From the NCBI RefSeq assembly GCF_005222705.1, contig NZ_STGF01000004.1, positions 1 to 64,000 on the forward strand: 64,000 nt of DNA, written 5' to 3'. This stretch comes from Paenibacillus sp. SY21-1. Its GTDB lineage: Bacteria; Bacillota; Bacilli; Paenibacillales; Paenibacillaceae. A model generated the notes under the pieces. The model did not search any database and was not told the DNA's origin. It worked only from the letters and a program-made list of their open reading frames with translations. Below, one piece after another: positions 52,801-62,188 of the stretch (position 1 is the first letter of the stretch; each line of letters opens with the position of its first letter). The position numbers and the translations under genes were made by a program.

Positions 52801-53550
52801 TCATCGACAGGAGCGGGCGATTCCGTAGGCGGAGCCCTCGACGGCAGCCTCGCGACGCGCTGGAGCAGCGGCGCCGCTCAAGCGAACGGGCAATTCTATT
52901 CCATTGACATGGGCAAGACGCAGACGTTCAACCGATTGCTGCTGGAGACAGGAGCATCCGCGACCGATTATCCGCGCGGCTATCAAATTCAAGTGTCAAA
53001 CGACGGAACGAGCTGGTCGAGCATCGCCTCGGGAAGCAACGCGAACGCAAACGTGCTGGTGCAATTTCCTGTACAGACGGCGAGATACGTGCGGGTCGTG
53101 CAGACGGGAACGGCTTCCAACTGGTGGGGGATCGCGGATATGCAAGTGTATGGAGAGAAGGAGCTGTCGCGAACGGGGTGGACGGCTTCGGCATCGCATA
53201 CGGAAGCGGGAAGCAGCGCGGGCAATGTCCTCGACGCCAGCGCCTCGACGAGATGGAGCGGCGGCGTAGCGCAAGCCGGCGGCCAAACGCTGCAAGTGGA
53301 TATGGGAGCAAACCGCTGGTTCAATCATATCATCATGGATTCCGGAGCCAGCACGGGCGATTATGCCAGAGGGTACGTCATCGAAGTGTCCTCGAACGGC
53401 ACCAGCTGGAGGACGCTAGCCAGCGGAGAAGGCGTATCCGCCACGATTGCCGCGAATTTCCCCATTACGGAGGCCCGTTATATCCGGGTGACGCTCAAGG
53501 AAGCTTCGACGAGCTGGTGGTCCATTAGCGATTTCCGCGTGTTTGAGTAG
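49882..53550 (+). CDS. Secreted GH5 glucanase with a catalytic domain split by three discoidin modules
   Basis: The 1222-residue protein has a signal peptide (cleavage near AEAA, about 38). The GH5 barrel begins with GDIVTLRGTNVGGWLAQEDWM (about 60-85), the opening of exo-1,3-beta-glucanase-like enzymes. Three F5/8-type C (CBM32-like) modules follow at about 90-215, 218-345 and 345-475, each with GWTATAS/ASSSGSG starts and SNWWSIA-type ends. GH5 then resumes (DDYSLYSTLGQRFG), with acid/base E628 in YDLINEP and nucleophile E731 in LLGEYSL. Three more modules follow (about 832-958, 964-1090, 1094-1222). ATG 49882 follows AGGGAGATGG. A GH3 gene follows 14 bases later. Confidence 0.88.
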   Translation: MGNTKIRVAAKPGVARLLIMALLAQAVLFAVPGQQRAEAAIGPADFLKTDGRFIKNNSGNGDIVTLRGTNVGGWLAQEDWMSPLGEFAADRTGWTATASANGGNAGNAIDGSNTSYWDTGANQASGQWLQINLGAPTLFNRLYVDAGGRPNDYPRGYTIEASNDGTTWRNIASGASASANTVVRTIPQVAQYVRISQTGTASNWWSVAEFNLFSDPVLNNGPFTATAFASGSGSTAAAGVDGDVNTRWTSGAAQTAGQTFTINLGGNREVSRLLIDAGAASAGDYARGYEVWGLTDGVWTKYASGIGTSRFIHAEFWWSYWMTEIRIVQTGTSSNWWSIADVSVFSGGSLERSGWTLSASSSGSGAAPNHVRDGNAGTVWNTGAAQAPGQWFQIDLGAKVTFNQIVLDNAKNSVQEQDYPRGYSVQVSQNGSSWTTVATGQGLRKATPINFPAVGARYIRINQTGSAGSWWSIGELSVSLNNDDYSLYSTLGQRFGASTRESIYTAHQNTWIVESDIDNIKSMGMNLIRVPIAWFEIVDDSGAVKPGAWTNIDWIVAEAAERGMYVLLDLHTVPGGGCPWGSCGRVGPNPNAFWTTPAYQDMVVDIWKAVAARYVGNPAIAGYDLINEPLIDYAEDADDVAQKSAYYDRLYDAVRAIDPDHTIYLAAFFNWSSIAAPGVYGWQNVVYEVHPYDMPNGKDADAQNTLVETTVAQVGAIQNDSNWNIPILLGEYSLYHNDDVWAKFMSGLNALEISWTNWSYKVRQDHYQGAGGYWGFYNSNSNPLPIINNDASATITAKLGQFGTSQFAPNTRFINVVSRFATGQPWMATVPIDKGGWTATASSTEAGGSPGNALDWNASTRWSSGTPQASGQWFQVNMGARKAFDQISFETGTGNKWDYPRGYQVQISNDGSNWTTVANGQGFGWKQAIVLGPQYAQYVRIVQTGSAHEWWSISEFHVYSEPALDRSGWTASASSTGAGDSVGGALDGSLATRWSSGAAQANGQFYSIDMGKTQTFNRLLLETGASATDYPRGYQIQVSNDGTSWSSIASGSNANANVLVQFPVQTARYVRVVQTGTASNWWGIADMQVYGEKELSRTGWTASASHTEAGSSAGNVLDASASTRWSGGVAQAGGQTLQVDMGANRWFNHIIMDSGASTGDYARGYVIEVSSNGTSWRTLASGEGVSATIAANFPITEARYIRVTLKEASTSWWSISDFRVFE

Positions 53551-53564
53551 GGAGGGGCTGCGCA

Positions 53565-56500
53565 ATGATAGGAGTTTCCAAGTTCAAGAGTCGAATCTCT
53601 GCCGTCGTGGCGTTGGCCATGCTGGCGACATTGATCGTTTTGCCGGGCACCGCTTCCGCAAACGATTATCAGAATCCCGCCTTGCCGGTGGCGCAGCGGG
53701 TAGCGGATCTGCTCGGACGGATGACCTTGCAGGAGAAGATCGGCCAAATGCTGCAGGTGGAGCGGCTGGCGGCAACGCCTGCGCAAGTAGGGGCCCATTA
53801 CATCGGCTCCGTATTAAGCGGGGGAGGGTCCAATCCTTCCCCCAATACGAAGGAAAGCTGGGCCTCCATGGTCAACGGCTTCCAGGCGGCCGCGGCAGGA
53901 ACACGGCTGGGCATCCCGATTATATATGGGGTGGATGCCGTGCATGGTCATAACAATGTCTACGGCGCGACGATCTTCCCGCATAACGTCGGCTTGGGTG
54001 CGACGGGGGACGAGGAGCTGGTGCGCCGGATCGGCGCCGCCACGGCGAAGGAGATTCGGACGACGGGCATACAGTGGGATTTTGCCCCGTGCCTGTGCGC
54101 GCCGCAGGACATTCGCTGGGGCCGGACGTACGAAGGCTACTCCGAGGATTCGGCCCTCGTCGCCAGACTGGGAACGGCGTTTGTGGAAGGGCTGCAGGGA
54201 AGGCCGAACGAAGCGGGGTTCATGAAGGGGACAAAGGCCGTCGGCACGATTAAGCATTGGCTTGGCGACGGCAATACGACGGCTGGCGACGATCAAGGAA
54301 ACGTTGCTTTACCGGAGAGCGCGCTGGACCCCTACATTCAGCCCTATAGGGAAGCTATTGCGGCGGGAGCGCGGACGGTCATGATATCCCTGACGACTTG
54401 GAACGGGACCAAAATGCATGCCGATCCCTATCTCGTGACTACGATGTTAAAGCAAGGGCTTGGCTTCGACGGCATGGTCGTCTCCGATTGGAACGGGGCA
54501 TATTCGCTGGTTAATCAGGGCGTATACCCCAACTATTCGGAGGCGCTGAAGGCTACCGTGAACGCCGGCATCGACATGTTCATGGAACCGGATAACTGGA
54601 CGCAATTCATTCCGACCCTGACGGCGCTCGTAAACGGCGGGCAAGTGAGCCAGTCCCGCATCAACGACGCGGTGTCGCGCATTCTCAAGGTCAAATTCGA
54701 AGCGGGGCTGTTCGAAGCGCCTTACGGCGATCCGTCGTTGCTGACGGACGGCTCCTTCGGCGGAGCGGAGCATCGGGCGCTTGCCCGCGAGGCGGTGCGC
54801 AAGTCCGCCGTGCTGCTGAAGAACGAAGGCAAGCTGCTGCCGCTTGCGAAAAACGCCAGGGTGCTCGTCGCAGGCTCCAAAGCAAGCGATATCGGCACGC
54901 AATCCGGCGGATGGACGATCAGCTGGCAAGGCTCCTCCGGCGCGATTACGCCGGGCACGACAATTCTGCAAGGCATTCAGGCCGCTGTGACGAATGCGGC
55001 GAACGTTACCTATTCCGCAAGCGGAACGGGAGCCGCGGGCCATGACGCCGCCATCGTCGTCGTCGGGGAAGCGCCGTCGGCGGAGATGATGGGCGACGTA
55101 GGCCCCGGCCAGCCGCGCCCGGATCTTAACCTTAGCGCGGCGGATCAGGCGGTGCTCGCGAACGTCGCGGCGAGCGGCGTTCCGACTGCGGTCGTCATGC
55201 TGTCCGGCAGGCCGATGACGGTAGGCGGGCTGTTGCCGGATTGGGAAGCTTTTGTGGCGGCTTGGCTGCCCGGTACGGAAGGTGCCGGCGTCGCAGACGT
55301 GCTGTTCGGAGACTACGACTTCACGGGCAAGCTTCCCTTTACGTGGCCTCGCGACATGGCGCAGATCCCGGCCAACTTCAACGATGTCGGCTACTCGCCG
55401 CTGTTCCCGATCGGCTACGGTTTGAGCGCGTCTCCTGCCGGAGCGCGGGAACTGCCGGGGCTAATCGAAGCGGAAAACTTCAACGCTTCGTTCGGCGTGC
55501 AGACGGAAGCGACGACGGATGCGAGCGGCGGTCTCAACGTCGGCTTCATTGAAACCGGAGATTGGATGGATTACCGCGTGTTCGCTCCCGCCGCAGGCTC
55601 CTACAAGCTGCGGATACGAGCGGCGAGCGGCAACGCGGGCGGCGCGCCGAACGCCATCGGCGTCATGTCTGGCGGGACGTCCCTGGCGACGCTAAGCGTA
55701 CCCGGGACTGGAGGCTGGCAGAGCTGGGCGACCGTGCAGGGGACGGTTACATTAGCGGCAGGAACGCAGACCCTGCGATTGTCCGCTCTCGCGGGAGGCT
55801 GGAACGCGAATTGGCTGGAGCTGATCCCGGTCTTCGCGGGGACTGCGGGCAACCTGCTGACCAATCCGGGCTTTGAGACGGGGGGAGCGGCCGGATGGAA
55901 TCAATGGAATGGCGGCGTCGCGGCGCAAAGCGTGGACACCGATACGCCGTATGAGGGCGCCAGCAAGCTGACGCATTGGGCGGCCTCCGATTACCGGCAG
56001 CTGACTCGCCAGAGCGTTGCGGTCCCGAACGGCTTGTACCGGCTTAGCGTGAAGGCGAGGACGGGAGGCGGACAGAACGCGCTGCACCTATACGCAAAAA
56101 CTTCCGGTCTCGAACGTCGAGCCAATATTTCCAGCGCCGGTTCGCAATACTGGAAGTCGTACGAGATCGACCGCGTAGCGGTGACGGACGGGAGCATCGA
56201 GATCGGCGTCTGGTCGGACGCCAAAGCCGGCAATTGGGCGGCCTTTGATGCTTTTGAGCTAACGCCGGCCAATCTTCTCGTCAATCCCGGCTTTGAGCTT
56301 GGCGGCACGGGCGGATGGAGCGAGTGGCATAGCGGCCCGCTTGCGCAGAAGACGGACGGCGATGGACCAGCTTCGGGCAGCTATAAGCTGACGCATTGGG
56401 CGAGCACGGCCTATCAGCAGTTGACGGGGCAAACGCTGGCCGTGCCAAACGGCACCTATCGCTTACGCGCATGGGCGCGATCCGGCCCGGGGCATCTGGC

Positions 56501-56696
56501 GCTGCAATTGTTCGCCAAGGGCTATGGCGGCGCGGAGCTTACGGCTCCGATCCCAAGCGGAACCTCGGTGTGGACGCCGTATGAAATAGGCGGCATCGTT
56601 GTAACGAACGGGGCCATTGAGGTTGGCGCGTGGTCGTCGGCGAACGCCGGAGCTTGGGCTGTATTCGACCGTTTCGAGCTTGTGCGAACCTTGTAG
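53565..56696 (+). CDS. Secreted GH3 beta-glucosidase with three binding modules
   Basis: The 1043-residue protein has a signal peptide (LPGTASAND, about 33). The GH3 N domain has MTLQEKIGQMLQVE, IPIIYGVDAVHGHNNVYGAT, KHWLGDG and the nucleophile Asp in GMVVSDWNGAYSL; the C domain has SGRPMTVGGLLPDWEAFVAAWLPG. From about 623 a CBM6-like module (GLIEAENFNASFG) follows, then two related modules starting NLLTNPGFETGGAAGW (about 762) and NLLVNPGFELGGTGGW (about 902). It removes glucose from beta-glucan fragments outside the cell. It is cotranscribed with the GH5 gene. GGAGGGG precedes ATG 53565. Confidence 0.92.
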   Translation: MIGVSKFKSRISAVVALAMLATLIVLPGTASANDYQNPALPVAQRVADLLGRMTLQEKIGQMLQVERLAATPAQVGAHYIGSVLSGGGSNPSPNTKESWASMVNGFQAAAAGTRLGIPIIYGVDAVHGHNNVYGATIFPHNVGLGATGDEELVRRIGAATAKEIRTTGIQWDFAPCLCAPQDIRWGRTYEGYSEDSALVARLGTAFVEGLQGRPNEAGFMKGTKAVGTIKHWLGDGNTTAGDDQGNVALPESALDPYIQPYREAIAAGARTVMISLTTWNGTKMHADPYLVTTMLKQGLGFDGMVVSDWNGAYSLVNQGVYPNYSEALKATVNAGIDMFMEPDNWTQFIPTLTALVNGGQVSQSRINDAVSRILKVKFEAGLFEAPYGDPSLLTDGSFGGAEHRALAREAVRKSAVLLKNEGKLLPLAKNARVLVAGSKASDIGTQSGGWTISWQGSSGAITPGTTILQGIQAAVTNAANVTYSASGTGAAGHDAAIVVVGEAPSAEMMGDVGPGQPRPDLNLSAADQAVLANVAASGVPTAVVMLSGRPMTVGGLLPDWEAFVAAWLPGTEGAGVADVLFGDYDFTGKLPFTWPRDMAQIPANFNDVGYSPLFPIGYGLSASPAGARELPGLIEAENFNASFGVQTEATTDASGGLNVGFIETGDWMDYRVFAPAAGSYKLRIRAASGNAGGAPNAIGVMSGGTSLATLSVPGTGGWQSWATVQGTVTLAAGTQTLRLSALAGGWNANWLELIPVFAGTAGNLLTNPGFETGGAAGWNQWNGGVAAQSVDTDTPYEGASKLTHWAASDYRQLTRQSVAVPNGLYRLSVKARTGGGQNALHLYAKTSGLERRANISSAGSQYWKSYEIDRVAVTDGSIEIGVWSDAKAGNWAAFDAFELTPANLLVNPGFELGGTGGWSEWHSGPLAQKTDGDGPASGSYKLTHWASTAYQQLTGQTLAVPNGTYRLRAWARSGPGHLALQLFAKGYGGAELTAPIPSGTSVWTPYEIGGIVVTNGAIEVGAWSSANAGAWAVFDRFELVRTL

Positions 56697-56796
56697 CAAC
56701 GGCGCGCAGGAGAACGCTTACAGAAAGGCGAAATGTAGGGAGGAGATACGATCCGAATAACAGTACGTCCCGGATAGCCGGGAGCAGGAGGAGACT

Positions 56797-58602
56797 ATGC
56801 AGCTGCGACGAATCAGTATCCGCTTCCAGCTTATGGTGCTTATGATTGCGTTAACGACGTTGCCCGTCATCACGGTTACCTTGCAGGCCACGAACAATAC
56901 GAGAAGCTCCGTGGAGAAGGAGATGATTGCGGCCAACGAATCGAGGATGATCTGGGCGAGCCAATATTTGGGCGAATTGATTCAGCAGGTGGATACACTG
57001 TTTTACGCGCTTCATATCCGTTCAGACCTGATCGGCGAGTTGACGCGAATGGAAGAGCTTGAAGCAGGAGAACGGTATCGTCTTCAAAATGCCTTATTCG
57101 CGGCCATGAACACGGCTTACTACTCGTTCTCCCGCAAGATTGACAACCTGACGCTATACATTCATTCTACGGAGCGAGCATACACCGTCAATTACGCCAA
57201 TAGCGGCATTACGCATTCGCTTGATATTGGGGAGAGCCCATGGAGCCGCATGTTAAGCGAGCCGGCAGGCTTGTATTTCAAGGCGTCCGGCGACATGCTG
57301 AGCGCGTACCATTCTATCAACGAGTTTCAGGGGCAGGCGTTGATCGGCGGCATCTCCGTTCGCATCGACGGAAACGTTTGGCAGCAGGCGGGTGAAATTC
57401 TGCAATCGGAGCCAGAAAGCGCGATCTACCTCGTCAGCGACGAGGGGGAGCTGCTTCCCGGCTCTTCGCCGTTGCCGGGCGATCCGGAGCTGCTTGGCGT
57501 GTTGCAGGGAGAGAAGGCGCGCTCTTCTGACGTAGTGTTTGTCAGAACCATGCACGATTACGTGTTTTCGAAGCGGGTCGGCGGAGGGGAGCTTCAGATC
57601 ATCAAAGCGATACCGGCCGCGACGATTGATGCTATCGCTCAAAGGACGATGACGACGGGATTGCGGACCGGAGTTTTGTTTACCGGCCTCTCCATTTTGC
57701 TATCCATCGTCGTATCGCTGCGCATCAGCCGTCCGATCATCAGTTTGGCGAAAACGATGAGGAAATCGCATATTCATGACTTTGAAATGAAGTCCGTTCA
57801 GAGCAAAGACGAGATCGGCTTGCTCGAAGTGGGCTACAACTTTATGATGGCCCGGATGAAGGCGCTCATAGAAAACGAGTACCAGCACGAAATCGATGTC
57901 AAAAACGCGCAGCTGATCGCTTTGCAGGCGCAAATTAATCCGCATTTTCTCAATAATACGCTGCATATGATCGGGGGAATGGCGCTGACAAAGGGCGCTC
58001 CGGAAATCTATCGGGTCACTTACGTTATCGGCGATCTGCTCCGCTACTCCATCAGCTCGGAGATGGAGCAGACGGTCCAGCTAAGCGATGAGCTCAAGCA
58101 TACCGGCAACTATTTGTTTATCCAGGAACAGCGCTTTGTAGGGAGATGCTCGGTTAAGGTGGAAGCGGAGGAAGGAACAGGCGGCGTCGATATTCCGAAA
58201 TTTACTCTGCAGCCGATCGTGGAAAACGCGTTCGAGCATGGTTTGCAGGGGAAACAAGGGGAGTGGGCGCTGGAAGTAAGAGCGAGGCTGATTCGGGGCC
58301 GGCTGGTGCTGATGGTAAGAGACGATGGCGTAGGGATGGGAGCGGATAAACTGGTGTTGCTGCGAAAGGAGCTGGCTTCGGGCGAAAGGACTTCCGCGTC
58401 CGCGGCGGGCTCGGAAGAGAATCGGAGCAGGCGCGGCATCGGCCTCTCCAACGTGCATGGACGGCTAGCCATTCGCTACGGCAGACGTTACGGCGTCAGG
58501 CTGTTCAGTGCCGTAGGCAGAGGAACGCTGGTTGTGCTGACGATGCCGGCCGGCGGATCGGCCACGGAAGGCGCTGGCGAAAAGGGGGAGAGGCATGTAT
58601 AA
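56797..58602 (+). CDS. YesM-type sensor histidine kinase
   Basis: The 601-residue kinase has an N-terminal membrane segment (about 11-31), a large external Cache-type region, a second segment (about 290-312), HAMP and the His_kinase domain with H383 in LQAQINPHFLNNTLHMIGG, then HATPase_c with LQPIVENAFEHGLQG and GIGLSNVHGRL. AGGAGGAG precedes ATG 56797. The regulator gene overlaps its end by eight bases. Such kinases control nearby sugar ABC and glycosidase genes in Paenibacillus. Confidence 0.93.
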   Translation: MQLRRISIRFQLMVLMIALTTLPVITVTLQATNNTRSSVEKEMIAANESRMIWASQYLGELIQQVDTLFYALHIRSDLIGELTRMEELEAGERYRLQNALFAAMNTAYYSFSRKIDNLTLYIHSTERAYTVNYANSGITHSLDIGESPWSRMLSEPAGLYFKASGDMLSAYHSINEFQGQALIGGISVRIDGNVWQQAGEILQSEPESAIYLVSDEGELLPGSSPLPGDPELLGVLQGEKARSSDVVFVRTMHDYVFSKRVGGGELQIIKAIPAATIDAIAQRTMTTGLRTGVLFTGLSILLSIVVSLRISRPIISLAKTMRKSHIHDFEMKSVQSKDEIGLLEVGYNFMMARMKALIENEYQHEIDVKNAQLIALQAQINPHFLNNTLHMIGGMALTKGAPEIYRVTYVIGDLLRYSISSEMEQTVQLSDELKHTGNYLFIQEQRFVGRCSVKVEAEEGTGGVDIPKFTLQPIVENAFEHGLQGKQGEWALEVRARLIRGRLVLMVRDDGVGMGADKLVLLRKELASGERTSASAAGSEENRSRRGIGLSNVHGRLAIRYGRRYGVRLFSAVGRGTLVVLTMPAGGSATEGAGEKGERHV

Positions 58603-59734
58603 CGTATTCATCATAGACGACGAGCCTTGGTCGCGAGAGGTCGTCAAGGCGCTCGGCGATTGGGAGAGGCTTGGGCTCCGCGTCGCGGGGGAAGCCGAGG
58701 ACGGAACGGAGGGGCTGGGGAGGATCGGCATACAGCTGCCCGATATCATTGTAACGGATATGCGAATGCCGGGCATTGACGGTGCGGAATTGCTGCAAAT
58801 CCTGCATGAGCGCCATCCAGCCATGAAGGTGATCGTTATGAGCGGCTACGACGATTTTGTTTATACGCAGGGGGCGATAAGGTCAAGAGCGGTGGAATAT
58901 TTGCTGAAGCCGATCAAACCCGAGGATTTGAACGCGGCATTAAGAAGATGCAAGGAGGAGCTGGACCGGGAAGCGGGGCCCCGCTCAACCATTTTCGCCA
59001 GCGGCGAGGATATGCAGCGTTACTCCGCTCATCGGGACCGCATCTACGCCAGCTTGCTCACGCTGGACAAGGCGCGCGTCGCAGAAGCCTTCCAGCTGCT
59101 TGCCCGCGAGCTTGCAAGCGCAAAAACAGCCGTTGCGGAAGCAGAAGGGGCCTCTCGAATCGCCAGCGATCTGTTGCTGATGCTGGAGCAGTTTCTGTCC
59201 GAGCAGGAAGCGACGCTGGAGCAATTGCTTCGCGGCAGAGGAGTTGCCGGCAACGTGGCGATAGACAAGGAAGCCGAATTAAGGCTGGGCTCACCTGCGA
59301 CCGCTGGTTTCCTCACGTTGAGGAGCGCTGCGTCTCCACAAGAGACGACGTTAGCTGTTGGCGGGATTTATGCTTTGGCCGTCGAAGGACTGCTTGCTTT
59401 GCGCCATTCCCGCAGCCGGCTGGACATGGAGGATGTTGTTGCGTATATCGATTCCCACTTTCAGGACGCGATTTCGCTGGAGACGGTATCGGGGCAATTT
59501 CTGGTCAGCCGGGAGCATCTGAGTCGAGCCTTTAAAGCGCGCACGGGCGAAAATTTGTCGGACTACATCGTCCGCAGACGGATGGAAAAAGCACGTTCTC
59601 TTATTGCAGTGTCAAGGCTGCCCATCAAGCACGCAGCTCAGCTGTCGGGGTATGAGGACATTGCGTATTTTTATCGGGTCTTTAAAAAACATTTCGGCAT
59701 TACGCCCGGAGAGCTGCGCAGCGAGGGAGAGTAG
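58595..59734 (+). CDS. YesN-type response regulator with AraC DNA-binding domain
   Basis: The 379-residue regulator has a receiver domain (IDDEPWSREVV, D55 in DIIVTDMRMPGIDG, VMSGYDDF, LLKPIKPE) and a C-terminal AraC domain (about 275-375: ISLETVSGQFLVSREHLSRAFKARTGENLSDYIV and IKHAAQLSGYEDIAYFYRVFKKHFGITP). The linker of about 150 residues is helical. GGGGGAGAGG precedes ATG 58595 within the kinase gene. It probably activates the downstream ABC genes. Confidence 0.93.
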   Translation: MYNVFIIDDEPWSREVVKALGDWERLGLRVAGEAEDGTEGLGRIGIQLPDIIVTDMRMPGIDGAELLQILHERHPAMKVIVMSGYDDFVYTQGAIRSRAVEYLLKPIKPEDLNAALRRCKEELDREAGPRSTIFASGEDMQRYSAHRDRIYASLLTLDKARVAEAFQLLARELASAKTAVAEAEGASRIASDLLLMLEQFLSEQEATLEQLLRGRGVAGNVAIDKEAELRLGSPATAGFLTLRSAASPQETTLAVGGIYALAVEGLLALRHSRSRLDMEDVVAYIDSHFQDAISLETVSGQFLVSREHLSRAFKARTGENLSDYIVRRRMEKARSLIAVSRLPIKHAAQLSGYEDIAYFYRVFKKHFGITPGELRSEGE

Positions 59735-59851
59735 CAAGCCGTCCCTTTGCGGCCTCAGTCGAATGACCAAATGGAATGCTACCGTGTCGCAACGAGCAAA
59801 TCTGCTCCCGAATATCAATATTCTACAATGAGCCACGTTAAAATCCTCAAA

Positions 59852-59879
59852 AGAAAGCGCTTAATATCTTCGTTATACT
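59852..59879 (+). promoter_or_regulatory. cre-like site and -10 element ahead of the ABC sugar genes
   Basis: AGAAAGCGCTTAAT (59852-59865) keeps the GAAAGCGCTT core of a cre site but differs from consensus at three outer bases. TATACT (59874-59879) is the -10; no strong -35 is seen. A separate promoter for the ABC operon is likely. Confidence 0.5.
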
Positions 59880-59912
59880 GAAGCTGCATCTAATTCATAG
59901 GGGGAATTGACA

Positions 59913-61232
59913 ATGAAGAGAGCGCTTCATCTATTGCTCGCACTGACGATGGTCATCGCCGTTCTGGCGGCTTGCAGCTCCGGAAATAACGGAAATGGAG
60001 CAAGCAACGGAGCCGTGCCTAGCAATGGCGGCACTCCGACCAGCGAGGTCAAAGCGACGGAGCCGCCGAAGAAGGTTGAGCTTAAAGTGTTTATGAGCTT
60101 CCCGAGATTTAAGGATCAATTCGAGCAATATTTCGCGCAGTTTAAAGAGAAGCAGCTGGCGGAGAAAAACATCGACGTTACGATTCAACTCGAGATGCCA
60201 AACGCCGATCAGGCGAAGCAAATTTTGCAATCCCGCTTATCCTCGGGCGATGCGCCCGACTTGTATACGCTGCACGCCAACGATATCCCGACTTATTATG
60301 ACGCCGGCTATGTGGCTGATCTAACGGGCCAGCCGTTTGTCGGGAAGCTTTACGAAGCGGTAACCGAGACCGTCAAATACGATGGCAAGGTAGCGGCGCT
60401 GCCGCTGGAAAGCCTGTCGTGGGGATATTTATACAACAAAACGATTTTCAAAGAGCAAGGTCTGACGCCGCCGCAAACGCTGGATGAAATGAAGGCCGTA
60501 ACCGAGAGGCTGCAAGCCGCGGGAGTCAAGCCGTTTCTGCTTGCCTTTCAGGAATCCTGGATTCCGCAGCTGATGATGGCCTTGTCGCTTGGAGGCACGG
60601 TATCCTCGTCGCATCCCGACTGGATTGCGAAGATGAACGAAGGCAGCGCATCTTACGCCGACGTACGCTCGGTTTTCGACATCATCGATATCATCATGGC
60701 CAATGGTACAGATAAGCCGTTCGAGACGGGCAACGAAGCCGGCTCCGCCGAATTCGCGAGCGGCAAAGCCGCGATGTGGGTGCAAGGTCCGTGGAATGCG
60801 GAGACGATTCTCAAGGTTAAGCCTGATATGGACTTTGGCGTAGCTCCTCTTCCGGTTAGCCATAATCCGGCCGATGCCATGATTAACTTGGCAACGTCTA
60901 CTTCACTGGCCCTGTCCCCTACGAGCGAAAATAAAGAAGTGGCTCTGGATCTGCTTAACTACATTCTCGACGACAAGGATTCTTCGGCCCTCTTTGAACA
61001 ATTGAAGTTCAATCCCATTGCGACCGTGCATCAATATGAAGTATTTCCTTGGGTCAACGAAGCGAGCGCCTACGTCTCCGAAGGCAAAGCGTATCTCGAT
61101 CTCAAGCTTCCGAACGGCGTGACGGACGAGACGGCGAAGCTGCTGCAAAGCTACTACCTGAAGGACGTAACGCAAGACGATGTTATCGCCACGCTCGATA
61201 AGGCATGGCAAACCGCCGTCAAGAGCAACTAA
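59913..61232 (+). CDS. Extracellular sugar-binding lipoprotein of an ABC importer
   Basis: The 439-residue protein has a lipoprotein signal (MVIAVLAACSSG, Cys about 21) and a Gly/Asn/Ser-rich linker before a family 1 solute-binding fold (VELKVFMSFPRFKDQFEQYF, SSGDAPDLYTLHAND, ALPLESLSWGYLYNKTIFKEQGL, SGKAAMWVQGPWNAE). GGGGGAATTG precedes ATG 59913. Two permease genes follow. It should capture oligosaccharides released by the GH5 and GH3 enzymes. Confidence 0.93.
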   Translation: MKRALHLLLALTMVIAVLAACSSGNNGNGASNGAVPSNGGTPTSEVKATEPPKKVELKVFMSFPRFKDQFEQYFAQFKEKQLAEKNIDVTIQLEMPNADQAKQILQSRLSSGDAPDLYTLHANDIPTYYDAGYVADLTGQPFVGKLYEAVTETVKYDGKVAALPLESLSWGYLYNKTIFKEQGLTPPQTLDEMKAVTERLQAAGVKPFLLAFQESWIPQLMMALSLGGTVSSSHPDWIAKMNEGSASYADVRSVFDIIDIIMANGTDKPFETGNEAGSAEFASGKAAMWVQGPWNAETILKVKPDMDFGVAPLPVSHNPADAMINLATSTSLALSPTSENKEVALDLLNYILDDKDSSALFEQLKFNPIATVHQYEVFPWVNEASAYVSEGKAYLDLKLPNGVTDETAKLLQSYYLKDVTQDDVIATLDKAWQTAVKSN

Positions 61233-61297
61233 GGCAGCGCAGCGGGCGAAAGCGGGCTTTGCCAGCTCGTCCGTTATCGAAACGGGAGTGAAGAGAT

Positions 61298-62188
61298 ATG
61301 TTGACAACCAGAACGAGAAAATGGAAGCCATCCGCGATGCTGCTCCTTTTCGTCCTCCCCGCGCTCGCGTTCTACTGTGCCTTTACGCTTGCCCCCGCAA
61401 TCGGGGGCATCTGGTACAGCTTGACGGATTGGAACGGTCTGAACCCTGCCTACCGCATGGTGGGGCTCTCCAATTACGTTGAGGCGATGGGAGATCGTTT
61501 TTTCTTGAAATCGTTATGGTTTACGATCAAATTTGTTGCGTTTATGCTGGTGCTGCAAAACCTGCTGGCCATGTTGCTGGCGGTGTTTATCGAAGCCATG
61601 GGCCGGAGCAAGGTATGGTTCCGCACGATCTTTTTTATGCCTAACATGCTTAGCCTTATCATTGGCGGCTTTATGTGGATGTTTATTTTTACGCGGGTAT
61701 TCCCTTATCTGGCGGAAAAAACGGGCTGGCTGCTGCTCAATCAATCGTGGATCGGGAACCCCAAGTATTCGTTTTTCGCTATTCTGGCATTGTCTCTCTG
61801 GGGCGGAGTGGGCTACTTGATGGTCATCTACATCGCGGCTCTGCAGGGCGTGCCCAAGACGCTTAAGGAAGCAGCCTCGATCGACGGCGCCGGGGCGTTC
61901 ACGTTGTTCCGACACGTAACGCTGCCCATGATTTATCCGGCGCTGACAATCGGAGTTTTCTTGACGCTCAACGGCTCGTTTAAAGTGTTTGACGCCGTAT
62001 TCTCGCTGACGGGAGGCGGACCCGGCCGATCGACGCAGGTCATTGCGATTAATATTTTTGAAGAAGCGTTCAGCTTCTCCAATCGTTACGGCTATGCCAG
62101 CGCAAAAGCGATGATTTTGTTCGGCATCGTCATGATCATCACGATCATTCAGCTCGCCATCATGAAGCGCAGGGAGGTGAGGGCATGA
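61298..62188 (+). CDS. Sugar ABC permease, MalF/UgpA type
   Basis: The 296-residue protein has six membrane segments and the EAA loop LKEAASIDGAGAFTLFRHVTLPMIYP, which contacts the ATPase. GGGAGTGAAGAG precedes ATG 61298. It overlaps the next permease gene by four bases. Confidence 0.93.
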   Translation: MLTTRTRKWKPSAMLLLFVLPALAFYCAFTLAPAIGGIWYSLTDWNGLNPAYRMVGLSNYVEAMGDRFFLKSLWFTIKFVAFMLVLQNLLAMLLAVFIEAMGRSKVWFRTIFFMPNMLSLIIGGFMWMFIFTRVFPYLAEKTGWLLLNQSWIGNPKYSFFAILALSLWGGVGYLMVIYIAALQGVPKTLKEAASIDGAGAFTLFRHVTLPMIYPALTIGVFLTLNGSFKVFDAVFSLTGGGPGRSTQVIAINIFEEAFSFSNRYGYASAKAMILFGIVMIITIIQLAIMKRREVRA

